A program made the translations under genes and the position numbers. Positions 18,427 to 27,833 of a stretch of 64,000 bases of DNA are shown one piece after another (the stretch's first letter is position 1; each line of letters begins with the position of its first letter). Origin of the DNA: Caldicellulosiruptor naganoensis (GTDB lineage Bacteria; Bacillota; Thermoanaerobacteria; Caldicellulosiruptorales; Caldicellulosiruptoraceae). The DNA lies in NCBI RefSeq assembly GCF_026914285.1, contig NZ_CP113864.1, forward strand, positions 843,501 to 907,500, in the 5' to 3' direction. Below the pieces are notes generated by a model that saw only the letters and a program-made list of their open reading frames with translations, was not told the DNA's origin and did no database searches.

Positions 18427-18445
18427 AAAAGAAGGGAGTATTTTA

Positions 18446-19402
18446 ATGAACACAAAAGCTTTAATTGGAGTTTTGGTGTTTTTGTTGTTTATAACATGGA
18501 GTATCAAAGGTTTTGCAAAGACAGCAGAAGCAACAACTACGGTTAACATTCGAAGTGCTCCTTCAACTTCTGCAAAGATATTAGGAGTTTTTCCAAAAGG
18601 CTTTAAGGCACAGGTTCTAACATCTTCTGGTGGATGGGTCAAGATTTCGTATGATGGTATTGTTGGATACGTTAAAGCTGATTACATAAAACTCACGAAA
18701 GATGCTAAGGTGTCAAATGTAGTAAAAAGTTCTGCGACATCAAAACAAACGGTTGCTCAGATGCCAACAGCAACAGTTTTAAAAGACAATGCAAGAGTCA
18801 GAAGTGATAAGTCAACATCCTCAAAGATACTTAAGACTCTATCGAAAGGTAGTAAAGTATACATTTTGTCAAGAGAACAAAACGGGTGGATAAAAGTAAA
18901 AACAGCAGATGGCGTAGTTGGATATATGGCATATTACCTTTTAAAAATGTCGAGTACTTCTTCTACAAAAATGTCTTCACGTGGTGGGTATGACAGAGAA
19001 AATGAGGTAGCTTACAACGGCACATTAGCTGACAGAATACTTGAATTTGCCAAAAACTTTTTAGGTGTACGTTATCGCTATGGGGGGTCGTCTCCTTCGA
19101 CAGGCTTTGACTGTTCAGGATTTGTACAGTATGTGTTTAGAAACTTTGGAATAAGGTTAGAAAGAACGGCAGCTGACATGGCAGCATCAAACGGTGTGAG
19201 AATTTCACCGAGCGAGTTAAAACCTGGGGATTTGGTATTTTTTGACACAGACGGTGGAAGGAACTATATAAACCATGTAGGAATTTATATTGGTAACGGA
19301 CAGTATATTCATGCATCAAGTGCAAGAAGATGTGTAACAATCTCAAACCTTACCTCAAAGTATGGTACATCATTCATGATGGCAAAAAGAGTAATAAGGT
19401 AA
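18446..19402 (+). CDS. Secreted SH3b-SH3b-NlpC/P60 peptidoglycan endopeptidase
   Basis: Cleaves stem peptides of peptidoglycan outside the cell. Signal peptide ~1-25 (ends GFAKTAEA), bacterial SH3 domain ~32-85 (VNIRSAPSTSAKILGVF), a second SH3 ~108-165 (ARVRSDKSTSSKILKTL), then NlpC/P60 ~190-318. The active site is Cys in STGFDCSGFVQYVF, His in INHVGIYIG and a third polar residue in YIHASS. Its 318 residues are usual for this class. It is preceded by the c-di-AMP riboswitch and ends with its own terminator, so it is monocistronic. Confidence 0.95.
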   Translation: MNTKALIGVLVFLLFITWSIKGFAKTAEATTTVNIRSAPSTSAKILGVFPKGFKAQVLTSSGGWVKISYDGIVGYVKADYIKLTKDAKVSNVVKSSATSKQTVAQMPTATVLKDNARVRSDKSTSSKILKTLSKGSKVYILSREQNGWIKVKTADGVVGYMAYYLLKMSSTSSTKMSSRGGYDRENEVAYNGTLADRILEFAKNFLGVRYRYGGSSPSTGFDCSGFVQYVFRNFGIRLERTAADMAASNGVRISPSELKPGDLVFFDTDGGRNYINHVGIYIGNGQYIHASSARRCVTISNLTSKYGTSFMMAKRVIR

Positions 19403-19410
19403 AAAAAACA

Positions 19411-19446
19411 AAGGGGTTTCCCTGCAAGAAAGGAAAGCCCCTTTTT
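19411..19446 (+). terminator. Terminator after the NlpC/P60 gene
   Basis: Stem AAGGGGTTTCC with GGAAAGCCCCTT (one bulge), then a T5 run. It lies in the 52-bp gap to a convergent gene and may serve one side only. Confidence 0.8.
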
Positions 19447-19454
19447 AAGTGCAA

Positions 19455-20396
19455 CTATACATTAATAGTATCTAATCTTTTCCTGCTTTTATTTGCGTCC
19501 TTTTTCACAACAGGCAGAATAAATCTTTTCACATCATCTTCAGATGAAATATCTCCAGATATCTTGTAAAGCTCCCACTCTTCTTTGTGCACAATCTCAC
19601 TATTCGGAGATAAATTGTAAAGTGGACTTAAGGTTTCCATCTCAAGCATAAAATCTGTTGTATATGTTTCGTACGAAGACCCAAAGTCTGGATACTCAGC
19701 ACCTTCTATGTGATTGTAATATTTTATGAACAAGTCGCCTTCGTTCAGATAACAAGCCCAACCATCTAAGTTTGGATATCCAATTTTAAAAGCAGGCTTG
19801 CAGTTTGGATCTTGCTTTAAAATAATAAAATCTTCACCCCACACAACTCTGTGATCATTGAGTTTTGTATATGGCCAAATGACAAGCGGGTAGCTTGGCA
19901 GAAGTCCAGCATCGATCTTTGGAATTGGCATAATTTCAACTCCGCCAGGTCTCATTACAGAAAGTGCCCATGCAGCAACTTTTACATCAAAAAGGCCGTT
20001 GTTCTTTATCTTGTATGTAACATATGCTTTTGGCAAACTTTTGTCAAGCTTAAATTCAACTATCTTTTGAAGCTTTGTCCACTCTTCGGTTGGCTGAATT
20101 AGTACAATTCCATCAGGCAGAATTTCATATTCAATAGGTGTATTATCGGGGTAGTATGATCGTGGCATTGCCTCTGGGCTGTGCCAAAGCCTTGTGCCGC
20201 CATAAATTCTCCATTCATCTCCGCCTTTTTTACCAGCTTGGTCTTCAACAATGCAAAATACATTTTTACCACCCTTAAAACCAAAATAAATTATTCTTGG
20301 GCCGACATCTGTTGTGACAATAGCTTCAACTTTCTCATTTGAAATCAAAAAGCAGTTTTCCCACCCTTTAAATTCTACTTTTTTGACCTCAACCAT
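19455..20396 (-). CDS. Aldose-1-epimerase-like (galactose mutarotase fold) protein, DUF4380 type
   Basis: A 313-residue protein without signal peptide or membrane helix. The beta-sandwich pattern (ISNEKVEAIVTTDVGPRII, GGTRLWHSPEAMPRSYYPDN, VAAWALSVMRPGG) fits the DUF4380/galactose-mutarotase superfamily, which binds carbohydrate ligands. The catalytic role is unproven, as the classical mutarotase His/Glu pair is not obvious to me. It is transcribed alone, convergent to the wall hydrolase and divergent from yqeG. Confidence 0.7.
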   Translation of the reverse strand: MVEVKKVEFKGWENCFLISNEKVEAIVTTDVGPRIIYFGFKGGKNVFCIVEDQAGKKGGDEWRIYGGTRLWHSPEAMPRSYYPDNTPIEYEILPDGIVLIQPTEEWTKLQKIVEFKLDKSLPKAYVTYKIKNNGLFDVKVAAWALSVMRPGGVEIMPIPKIDAGLLPSYPLVIWPYTKLNDHRVVWGEDFIILKQDPNCKPAFKIGYPNLDGWACYLNEGDLFIKYYNHIEGAEYPDFGSSYETYTTDFMLEMETLSPLYNLSPNSEIVHKEEWELYKISGDISSEDDVKRFILPVVKKDANKSRKRLDTINV

Positions 20397-20558
20397 TTTT
20401 TAATTTCCCCCTTGTAAATTGTTTTTGAAAAAATTCCAACATTAGAATATAATTTAATTATACTCTACAGAAAAGATTTACTCAAATCTACTTTTAAAAA
20501 AATTGTACTTTATCATCTTTTTAGCCAGAAAAGTTTTTAAGGGGAGATAGAACGTAAA

Positions 20559-21068
20559 ATGCTAAAGCGCTTTAAACCCGATATTATCTGTAATAGCATA
20601 TTTGAAATTGACCTAAAGAAATTGAAGTCAAGAGGCATTAATTATCTTATCATTGACATTGACAATACTTTAGTACCTTGGGGCGAGCTTGAGGTAAAAA
20701 GTGAAGTATTTTCTTGGATAAAAAAGGCACAGGAACTGGGGTTTAGAATATGCCTTGTGTCAAACAATCAAAAAGAAAGAGTAAAAAAGATTGAAAATAT
20801 TTTAGGGCTCCCGAGTGTGTACAATGCTAAAAAACCTTTAAAATCTGGTTTTTTAAAAGCATCTTACATTCTTCATGAAGGAAAGAAAAACCATCAAACA
20901 GCTGTGATTGGTGACCAGTTTTTTACAGATGTAATAGGTGCAAAAAGGCTAAAACTTTTTGTGATTTTAGTAAGACCGCTTAAAGAAAGGGAGTTTTTTG
21001 TAACACGAATAAACAGAATATTTGAAAAGGGGATATTAAAATACTATATGAAGGATGATGACAAATGA
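20559..21068 (+). CDS. YqeG-family HAD phosphatase
   Basis: A HAD superfamily IIIA phosphatase of 169 residues. Motif I is IDIDNTLVPWG with the nucleophile Asp, motif II is CLVSNNQ, a Lys follows in NAKKPLKSGF, and motif III is VIGDQFFTDVIGAK. Relatives include mitochondrial phosphatidylglycerophosphate phosphatase (GEP4), so PGP dephosphorylation is possible, but the bacterial substrate is not settled. It overlaps aroE by 4 bp (ATGA), a frequent yqeG-aroE pairing in Bacillota. Confidence 0.9.
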   Translation: MLKRFKPDIICNSIFEIDLKKLKSRGINYLIIDIDNTLVPWGELEVKSEVFSWIKKAQELGFRICLVSNNQKERVKKIENILGLPSVYNAKKPLKSGFLKASYILHEGKKNHQTAVIGDQFFTDVIGAKRLKLFVILVRPLKEREFFVTRINRIFEKGILKYYMKDDDK

Positions 21069-21904
21069 AGAAACTCTATCTTATTGGAAAGAGCTTAAAA
21101 CACTCTATCTCTCCTCTTATTCACAATAAAATCTTATCTAACTTTGGTATTGATGCAGTTTACTCAAATGTTGAATTACCTGATTTTGAAAAGCTAAAAG
21201 AGTTTGTTGAAATGGTTAAAAAAGATGGCGATGTTGTCGGATTTAACATAACAATTCCCTATAAAGAGGATATTTTGGAGTTTTGCGATGAGGTTTCTGA
21301 AGATGTCAGAATAATTCAGGCTGCCAACACCGTAAAAAAAGAAGGTGAAAAGCTTGTTGCTTATAACACTGACTGGTTAGGTTTTAAAAGGAGTTTAGAA
21401 GAAGTAGGAATTGATATAAAAGACAAAAGGATTTTAATCTTAGGTGCTGGTGGTGCAGCAAAAGCTTGCATCTATGGACTTTACAGGATGGGTGTGAAAG
21501 AGGTCTTTGTTGCAAACAGAACATATGAAAAGGCAGAAAGCTTAAAAGAGGTTTTTCAAGACATTTTAAAAATCCTTCCAGTAGAATGGCTAAGAAGATA
21601 TGAGTTTAAATACGATATAATTATTAACACAACATCTGTGGGAATGTTTCCGAATATTGAAAGCAGTCCTTTTGAGTTTGAAAACTATGTGGCTGGCATA
21701 CCAGTTTTTGTATATGATATGATATACAATCCTCCTAAGACCACTTTTTTGGAAGAAGCCGAAAAGAAAGGGTCAAAGACTGAAAATGGTCTTAAGATGC
21801 TTGTGTACCAGGCAGTTGAAGCTGAAAAGATTTGGTTTGATATAGTAAATCTTTCTCAAAGTTTTTTACTTGAAATCCTAAAGGAGTGCGAGAAAAAAAT
21901 ATAG
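21065..21904 (+). CDS. aroE: Shikimate dehydrogenase
   Basis: NADPH-dependent reduction of 3-dehydroshikimate in the aromatic amino-acid pathway. The substrate domain has GKSLKHSISPLIHN, the catalytic Lys in NITIPYKED and NTDWLGF. The nucleotide domain has ILGAGGAAKACIYGL and the NRTYEKA motif, then INTTSVGM and the C-terminal ENGLKMLVYQAVEA. Its 279 residues are standard. Start codon overlaps the yqeG stop. Confidence 0.96.
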   Translation: MKKLYLIGKSLKHSISPLIHNKILSNFGIDAVYSNVELPDFEKLKEFVEMVKKDGDVVGFNITIPYKEDILEFCDEVSEDVRIIQAANTVKKEGEKLVAYNTDWLGFKRSLEEVGIDIKDKRILILGAGGAAKACIYGLYRMGVKEVFVANRTYEKAESLKEVFQDILKILPVEWLRRYEFKYDIIINTTSVGMFPNIESSPFEFENYVAGIPVFVYDMIYNPPKTTFLEEAEKKGSKTENGLKMLVYQAVEAEKIWFDIVNLSQSFLLEILKECEKKI

Positions 21905-22239
21905 CTTGGAAAATATAAGGCTATAGGGTATTAAGACATACAAGAGGCATGTAGATTGGAGGTAAGTTGCTCATTTAAGAGAGGTATGTAACAAAAAAAC
22001 GATAAGTCTCAAATTTCTCCCAAATATGCTAATACAATTTGCAATAACCTTTATATTAATGGAAAATCATTTGTTCAACAAGCTATTACATCCCCCGAAA
22101 ACACAGAATATTAAGACTTTCGGGAACTATATCCTAAAACTTTTTCTTGTTAGAGCAAAATCTATAGTAATAGGATAACAAAAAGAGAAATACCAGCAAT
22201 AAAGCAACAATGTACTCAAAAATCTTTTTACATGTTTTT
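21905..22239. other. Intergenic stretch, no gene seen
   Basis: AT-rich, with a short hairpin (CCCGAAA near 22095 with TTTCGGG near 22119). I see no start with a ribosome site and no known RNA motif. It separates the convergent aroE and gtrA-remnant transcripts. Confidence 0.5.
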
Positions 22240-22707
22240 TTAAATACTCTCATTATTTGTATCCATTTTAGTAAACACCTAGAACTTATATAAAATATAG
22301 TTTACCCCTTGAGCACATAAAGTTGCAAGTATTTTTGCAATTAAAATTGAGTTTGCCAGATATAGCCTTGAAAGTTTTATCATTACAATTGAGAGTAGCA
22401 ATGAGATAATATTTGTAAAGGCAAACTTTACTACCTTTAGTATTATTATACGTCCTTTTGTGCTATCTTCAAATGTTCACTTTTTGTTCATCAAAAAACT
22501 GTTGACCATACCAGCCGTGTAGCCAAAAACCTGACTGAAAGAAGAATTAAAATGCAAAATAGAGTAACAAACAAAAAAGACTGCAAAATCAATTGTTGTG
22601 TTTATAACCCCTACAATTGAAAATTTGACAAGTTCAAGTAATTGATTGACCTTTGAATGAATTTTTAAAATAAACTTTCTTTTGAGGGATACATTACTCA
22701 TGTTCAT
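22240..22707 (-). pseudogene. GtrA-family membrane protein gene, two nonsense codons
   Basis: GtrA-like four-helix protein thought to assist flipping of polyprenyl-linked sugars. The N-terminal half is clear (VKFSIVGVINTTIDFAVFFV). A TGA at 22477-22479 stands exactly where GtrA proteins have Trp (NKK-stop-TFED). The same frame continues through two more helices (LKVVKFAFTNIISLLLSIVM) to a TAG at 22279-22281, again at a Trp position (LYKF-stop-VFTK), and ends at TAA 22240-22242. Both stops are one-base changes of TGG. It overlaps the upstream GT2 gene by 14 bp, its normal partner. Confidence 0.8.
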
Positions 22708-23692
22708 CTTTTGCTATCTCCTCAATAAGATATAGCGGTCGTCTCTTTACCTCTTTATAAATCTTCCCTATGTACTCACCAATCAATCCCAGTGCAACAA
22801 GCTGAAGCCCGCTTATAAACCAAATTGAAATGGTTAAAGAGGTCCAACCTGCAATGGCTTGTCCTCTTATCTTCTGAACTATTGCATATATCAAAATTGC
22901 AATGCTGAGTAAAAACATCAAAAAGCCTGCAAAAGTTATATATTTTATTGGCTTTACAGAAAATGAGGTTATTCCTTCAAAGGCAAAAGAAAGCATCTTT
23001 TTGAGAGGATATTTTGTCTTACCTGCAATCCTTTCTTGTCTTTCATAATACACAATTGTTGATTTGAGCCCAATCAGGGGAATTATTCCTCTCAAAAACA
23101 AATTTCTCTCTTCAAACTGCATCAAAAACTCCAAGGCTTTTTTACTCAAAAGCCTGTAATCTGCATGGTTATACACAATTTCAACTCCAAATGCCCGCAT
23201 CAGCTTATAAAAACTCTGTGCTGTAAACCTCTTGAAAAATGTATCAGTTTTTCTGCTGCTTCGAACACCATACACAACATCATACCCTTCTTCAAACTTT
23301 TTGATAAACTCGTCAATTACGTTTATATCATCCTGCAAATCAGCATCCAATGTAATTACACAGTCACAAAACTTCAGAGCATAGCTCATTCCAGCCATCA
23401 AAGCATTTTGATGGCCACAGTTTCTCGAAAGTTTTACACCAACAAACCTTATGTCTTTTGTTGCCTCTTTTATTAGCTGCCAAGTTTTGTCTTTACTCCC
23501 ATCATCCACAAAGATAATTCTGCTGTTTTCGGATATTAGTCCCTTTTTCAAAAGATCGTCAAACTTTTGCAGCATCTTCTCAATTGTATAAGGAAGCATT
23601 TCTTCTTCGTTATAACATGGGATTACGAAGTATACTTTTGGTAGCATGGTATAAATCCTTTCTTCGTGAATTTTTATTAAATTATATCTCAC
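22694..23692 (-). CDS. Membrane glycosyltransferase family 2 (GtrB/dolichol-phosphate-mannose-synthase type)
   Basis: Transfers a sugar from a nucleotide donor to a polyprenyl phosphate at the inner membrane face. The GT-A domain (~15-245) has VYFVIPCYNEEEMLPYT, FVDDGSKDKTW, the metal-binding TLDADLQDD and HADYRLLSKKAL. Two C-terminal helices (~255-320) are as in GtrB/YkcC. At 332 residues it is a normal length. It is translationally coupled to the broken GtrA gene, so the sugar-decoration function may be impaired in this strain. Confidence 0.92.
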   Translation of the reverse strand: MRYNLIKIHEERIYTMLPKVYFVIPCYNEEEMLPYTIEKMLQKFDDLLKKGLISENSRIIFVDDGSKDKTWQLIKEATKDIRFVGVKLSRNCGHQNALMAGMSYALKFCDCVITLDADLQDDINVIDEFIKKFEEGYDVVYGVRSSRKTDTFFKRFTAQSFYKLMRAFGVEIVYNHADYRLLSKKALEFLMQFEERNLFLRGIIPLIGLKSTIVYYERQERIAGKTKYPLKKMLSFAFEGITSFSVKPIKYITFAGFLMFLLSIAILIYAIVQKIRGQAIAGWTSLTISIWFISGLQLVALGLIGEYIGKIYKEVKRRPLYLIEEIAKDEHE

Positions 23693-24263
23693 CTTTTTCG
23701 GAACTTCAACTTATAATTATTGAAAGAAAACTATTCTGTTTAATGGATATAAAATTTCAGAAATAACCAATTATTCGGAATAATCATTAATACTTTATCT
23801 TCTGCAAGAATAATGCAGGAATTTCTCAACATTTTTGGCAATAAAAAAATAAAAACTCAGCAGACTACTTCCACGTAACCAAGTAATTAAAAGTATCAAT
23901 ACCACTTCCGGATGTTAGACATTAAAAAATTTTCTTTCTTAGTAACAGAATGAAAATGAAAATTTCATAAAGTAAATTATAGGTTAAAGATTTGACAGCA
24001 TTGTTAGAGCGAATAATACTTAATTCCTTTCTGGTACTATTTATATGTATTTTAACATAACAGGAAATTCGCTCAGTAGTTGAAGTAATTAAACTAATAA
24101 TTGTAATAGATAATATAGTTAAATACTATAAAAAAAGTAATGGAAAGAATTGTCAACTTCTGTAAAACTTTAGAATCTCTATGGTGTTGTGGTTTCTTAG
24201 ATAGAGGCAGTTTTCAATAAAAAAGTAACTAACAACGTTTAGCGCTATTCAAAAATTTTTTAA
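23693..24263. other. Intergenic stretch before the pilus operon
   Basis: AT-rich and without a convincing ORF. It contains an inverted repeat, GAGCGAAT (24007-24014) with ATTCGCTC (24067-24074), enclosing about 52 bp, which could be an RNA hairpin or protein site. The rest shows no motif I recognise. Confidence 0.4.
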
Positions 24264-24292
24264 TTGCACAATTAATTTAAGCGTAGTATAAT
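24264..24292 (+). promoter_or_regulatory. Sigma-A promoter of the type IV pilus operon
   Basis: -35 TTGCAC (24264-24269), 17 nt, consensus -10 TATAAT (24287-24292), about 80 bp before the first gene. No other good promoter or terminator is seen until after tapirin 1, so one transcript of about 16 kb is plausible. Confidence 0.7.
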
Positions 24293-24371
24293 AAAAAATA
24301 AGAAAATGTGTAAATTTATTTGCAAAAGGTTCACAAAAATATATGAAAAATATTCGAGGGGGTATGGGTGA

Positions 24372-24575
24372 TTGAATAAATTAGAAAAATTTATAAAAGA
24401 AAATGTGGGAATGTTGGTAGGCGGAGCTTTAGCTCTTATTTTGATTCTATTTATTTTAGAGGTTGGAATTGTCAAAGCTATACTTATAACAGTAGTTGTC
24501 ATTGTTGGAATAATATTAGGTAAAAAGTTTATAACGTATGATAAAATAAGAGAATTTCTGAAAGATAAGAATTGA
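24372..24575 (+). CDS. Small DUF2273-like membrane protein
   Basis: A 67-residue protein: an amphipathic start, two hydrophobic helices (MLVGGALALILILFILEV and AILITVVVIVGIILG) and a charged tail. Size and two-helix layout match DUF2273, a small membrane family often beside Asp23 proteins, though no Asp23 gene is here. The TTG start at 24372 follows GAGGGGG. First gene of the pilus operon, 39 bp ahead of the receiver-domain gene. Confidence 0.6.
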   Translation: MNKLEKFIKENVGMLVGGALALILILFILEVGIVKAILITVVVIVGIILGKKFITYDKIREFLKDKN

Positions 24576-24614
24576 AATAAACGAAAGTTCAAATAAAGGG
24601 GTAGGTGTATCAGA

Positions 24615-27600
24615 GTGAAAATCTTAATTGTGGATGATGCTGTTTTTATACGAAAGGTTTTAAGGGGAATATTACAAGAATTAGGAGAAGAAGTAGTGGG
24701 AGAGGCTTCAAGCGGAAATGAAGCTTTAAGAATGGTTAAGGAATACAGACCTGATGTGGTGACTTTAGATATTACTTTGCCGGATATGAGTGGATTAGAG
24801 CTCTTAAAAAAAATAAAAGAAGTTTCATCCTCTACGCAGGTTGTAATGATTACAGCAATTAGTAATCATGAGGTTGTAAAAGAGGCGATGAAAGTTGGAG
24901 CAACAAATTATATCACCAAACCGTTTTCCCGGGAAAAAGTTGAAGAGGTTCTGAAAAAAGTAGAAAAAAATATTCAAGCATTGTCTCAGATTGAAAGAAA
25001 TATGACAAACGAGGAAAGTATAGGTCAGAAAGAATTAAGTCAAGCGACAATTGAAACACCTGGTGTGGAAGATGAAAGCAAAAACGAGAAAGTTGCTAGA
25101 ATTGATGAATTCGTAAAAGTTGAAGGTGAGGGAGGTAAAAGTAAAGTTGATACAACTGAAATTTCAGATGTTCCAGAATTGACCCAAGATCTCTCAGAAA
25201 AAAGAAATGAAACAAATATTCAGCAAGAAATCAGCGAAAAAGTTTCAGATTTGATAGAGACAAAGATGGGTGTGTCAGATGAGTTTCTTGAGGATGAAAA
25301 AGAAGGAAGTGCTACAAGTGTTTCTTACGACGAAGACAAAGGTGAGGAGATAGATATTGGTATTGTGACTAATATTGAATTTGAGCAGAAAGGTGGAGAA
25401 GATATCCTTTCAATTTGTACAAACAAAGAAATAGCTTACAATGTGGGGAGAATGAAATTAGGGAATGGAGTAATAGTTACTATCGAGGGGTGCTTTGTAG
25501 CATCAAATGTCAAACATGAGTATACATTTGAGAATAGTCTTGTTGAGAAAGTAGAAGTAAAAGAAATAAATGGAAATGTATATATTATGGTCCTAACAAA
25601 AGCTAAAAAGTTTGATATTCGTGAAAGAGAAGGGAAGATATCAATAGTTCTCAGAAGAAGCAAAGGAGTTATTTCATACAATAAAAATAATAAATTCATA
25701 ATGATAGATAATGTGGTGCCTTCCAGTATTCAAGTTGATGCTATCTCCGAGAAAGAATACACCATCAGGATTTCTACCAGTGACATAATATTTAATGAGG
25801 GAGAAACTAAAGTAGAGGATTTTATAGTAGACAGATATATAGTAGAAAAGAGTGAAAAGGGATATGATGTAAAAGTTATTTTATACAAAGAAGCAAGACA
25901 TGAAATTATTGAAGGAAGAACATCGGTTGGAATAAAATTTGTGGAAGTAAATATTTTGAAAGATATCTTAATACATCATTCTGACGAGGAAACACTAATA
26001 GAACTTGTAACAAACTCAAGTACTGTGCCTGTAGTATTGGAGCATGATACCGAGAACGGGGTTGCATATGCCTATTTGCATGGTTATATTGTGGCCAAAA
26101 CGTTGCTTGAGAGAAACTTTGAATTCGAAGAGGAGTATCTTGAAAGTCTTAAAATAGTTGAAGATAGGGAAAAAGGCCAGTCGTATCTTGTCATCTGCTC
26201 ACCAGTAAAAAGGATTTCGGTTGTAAAAGAAAAAGGCAGAACGTTTATTTCAATAAAACCTAACAAAGCTTTTGTGCTCTACAATTTGTTCCAGGAATGC
26301 ATTGTATTTCAAAATATACTTCCTGAGGAGATTGAAATTAACCATAACCAAATTCAAAACACGATTGAGTTTCATGTCAATAACAAATATGTAAATTTAT
26401 TGAAAGATCCTATTTTAAACAGTGAGCAATTTGAAGCGTTCAGTTCTATTGAAATAGAAAGAGTGGGAAAGGGATATAGCGGAACAATTGTTCTTAAAAA
26501 TAAGAGTAAAATCGAGGTTGCACTGTCAAAAGATAGGACGTCAACAAACCTATTTATAATACCATATAGAAAGTTGAATAAAATCAAAGCATTTGAATAT
26601 GAAGAAAATGGTCCAAAAGCATCTTTAACTCTCAAGGGTGAGGGAGAAATAAAGTATTTAGCAGAAAGAGACAAAGAAAAGGGTGCTGTTACTATTAAAG
26701 TTTTAACTGCTTCTTTATGTAATATTGAGCAACCAGTAGTTGAATTTAGAGAAGGCTGTATTGAACGGGTAGAGTTCTATGAGCAAGAGGAAGATGTGAT
26801 AATAAACATTTATAGCAAAGTGGAAGACTTTAATGTAAGATTAGAGAATTCAAACATAATTGTTGAGTTTGAAGCACAAGTTGTAACAGTTAATCCAGTT
26901 ATTGGAGACGATATGGTAGTATTTGAACTGTCCCGGATAGATTACGATGATGCGGATGTTATAAAAGACGATGAAAATAATATGTTAATCGTAAAAATAA
27001 GAAGAAGGGATATTTACATTGAAAAAGGGATCAAATATTTGCAAAGCAAGGTTGTCAAAAGATATCAGGTAGCTCAGGAAAATGGTTATAAACTGTTGAT
27101 TGATACTGCTGACCAAGTCAGATACTCTGTAGAAAAGAAAGAAGATAAAATATTTTTGACAGTTGAAAAATGCCCTGTTCTTGAAAAGGTTGAAGTTAAA
27201 GAAGTTAACGAAGAGCTGGTGCATGTTGAGTTGCATTTCAACAGAGGAGGAATTAAACCACAGAAGGTTGAAAAAAAAGATGGAAAACTTAATGTCTTGT
27301 TAGGAGAGGTATTAACTAAAGAAAAAGATATTGTGTGGAGTACCAAATCAAGGAAAGTTGTTAAAAGTATAGATTATATAAGCAGCGAAAGAGTACTTAT
27401 TTTGTCCATAGAGCATGCTTATGCATTTTGGCAAGTAGTAGTAGAGAACAATGTTATAAAACTTATTTTTGAAGTGAAACATTGTGAAATCTTGGTTGAG
27501 GATGAATATATCAAGATACAAAATGTTGAAAGCAATAAAGTGCAAATCTTGAAATTTGAAGATAATGGTTTGCTAATTGCTATAATTCCACAAAGCGCAG

Positions 27601-27806
27601 CTTTTGTAACTTCTAATTCTCTCAAACTTACTTCAAATAACGTTTTGTATTCTGCAATTGAGCAAGATATAAATCAAACAGAATGGAAAGTTTACGTATT
27701 ATATAAACCAAACATGATGTTTGAGTCAGAAATTGACAATAATGACGTAATGATAAAAATAACCTCGAAAAGAAACAATTTTGCTGAGAGTGAATTAGGA
27801 ACATAG
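24615..27806 (+). CDS. Response regulator fused to a long array of AMIN-like beta repeats
   Basis: A 1063-residue protein. Residues 1-120 are a complete CheY-type receiver: acidic pocket Asp7/Asp8, phospho-acceptor Asp52, Thr80 and Lys102. A ~120-residue acidic, low-complexity linker follows. From ~235 to the end there is a beta-rich array of at least five units of ~130-160 residues. Each ends in a strand pair with an x-V-x-x-E-x-G/N-x-I-x-L pattern (such as FDIREREGKISIVL, ISVVKEKGRTFISI, YSVEKKEDKIFLTV). This resembles the AMIN domain of PilQ and amidases. There is no signal peptide or membrane helix, so it should be cytoplasmic although AMIN domains are normally outside. GTG start at 24615. 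Second gene of the pilus operon, directly before pilB. Confidence 0.7.
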   Translation: MKILIVDDAVFIRKVLRGILQELGEEVVGEASSGNEALRMVKEYRPDVVTLDITLPDMSGLELLKKIKEVSSSTQVVMITAISNHEVVKEAMKVGATNYITKPFSREKVEEVLKKVEKNIQALSQIERNMTNEESIGQKELSQATIETPGVEDESKNEKVARIDEFVKVEGEGGKSKVDTTEISDVPELTQDLSEKRNETNIQQEISEKVSDLIETKMGVSDEFLEDEKEGSATSVSYDEDKGEEIDIGIVTNIEFEQKGGEDILSICTNKEIAYNVGRMKLGNGVIVTIEGCFVASNVKHEYTFENSLVEKVEVKEINGNVYIMVLTKAKKFDIREREGKISIVLRRSKGVISYNKNNKFIMIDNVVPSSIQVDAISEKEYTIRISTSDIIFNEGETKVEDFIVDRYIVEKSEKGYDVKVILYKEARHEIIEGRTSVGIKFVEVNILKDILIHHSDEETLIELVTNSSTVPVVLEHDTENGVAYAYLHGYIVAKTLLERNFEFEEEYLESLKIVEDREKGQSYLVICSPVKRISVVKEKGRTFISIKPNKAFVLYNLFQECIVFQNILPEEIEINHNQIQNTIEFHVNNKYVNLLKDPILNSEQFEAFSSIEIERVGKGYSGTIVLKNKSKIEVALSKDRTSTNLFIIPYRKLNKIKAFEYEENGPKASLTLKGEGEIKYLAERDKEKGAVTIKVLTASLCNIEQPVVEFREGCIERVEFYEQEEDVIINIYSKVEDFNVRLENSNIIVEFEAQVVTVNPVIGDDMVVFELSRIDYDDADVIKDDENNMLIVKIRRRDIYIEKGIKYLQSKVVKRYQVAQENGYKLLIDTADQVRYSVEKKEDKIFLTVEKCPVLEKVEVKEVNEELVHVELHFNRGGIKPQKVEKKDGKLNVLLGEVLTKEKDIVWSTKSRKVVKSIDYISSERVLILSIEHAYAFWQVVVENNVIKLIFEVKHCEILVEDEYIKIQNVESNKVQILKFEDNGLLIAIIPQSAAFVTSNSLKLTSNNVLYSAIEQDINQTEWKVYVLYKPNMMFESEIDNNDVMIKITSKRNNFAESELGT

Positions 27807-27833
27807 AAATAAGGGAAAAGAGGGGAGATTATT

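Noticed and set aside
23584-23766. Plus-strand 60-residue ORF at the 5' end of the GT2 gene
   Set aside because: Mostly antisense to the clear GT2 N terminus and lacking a ribosome site.
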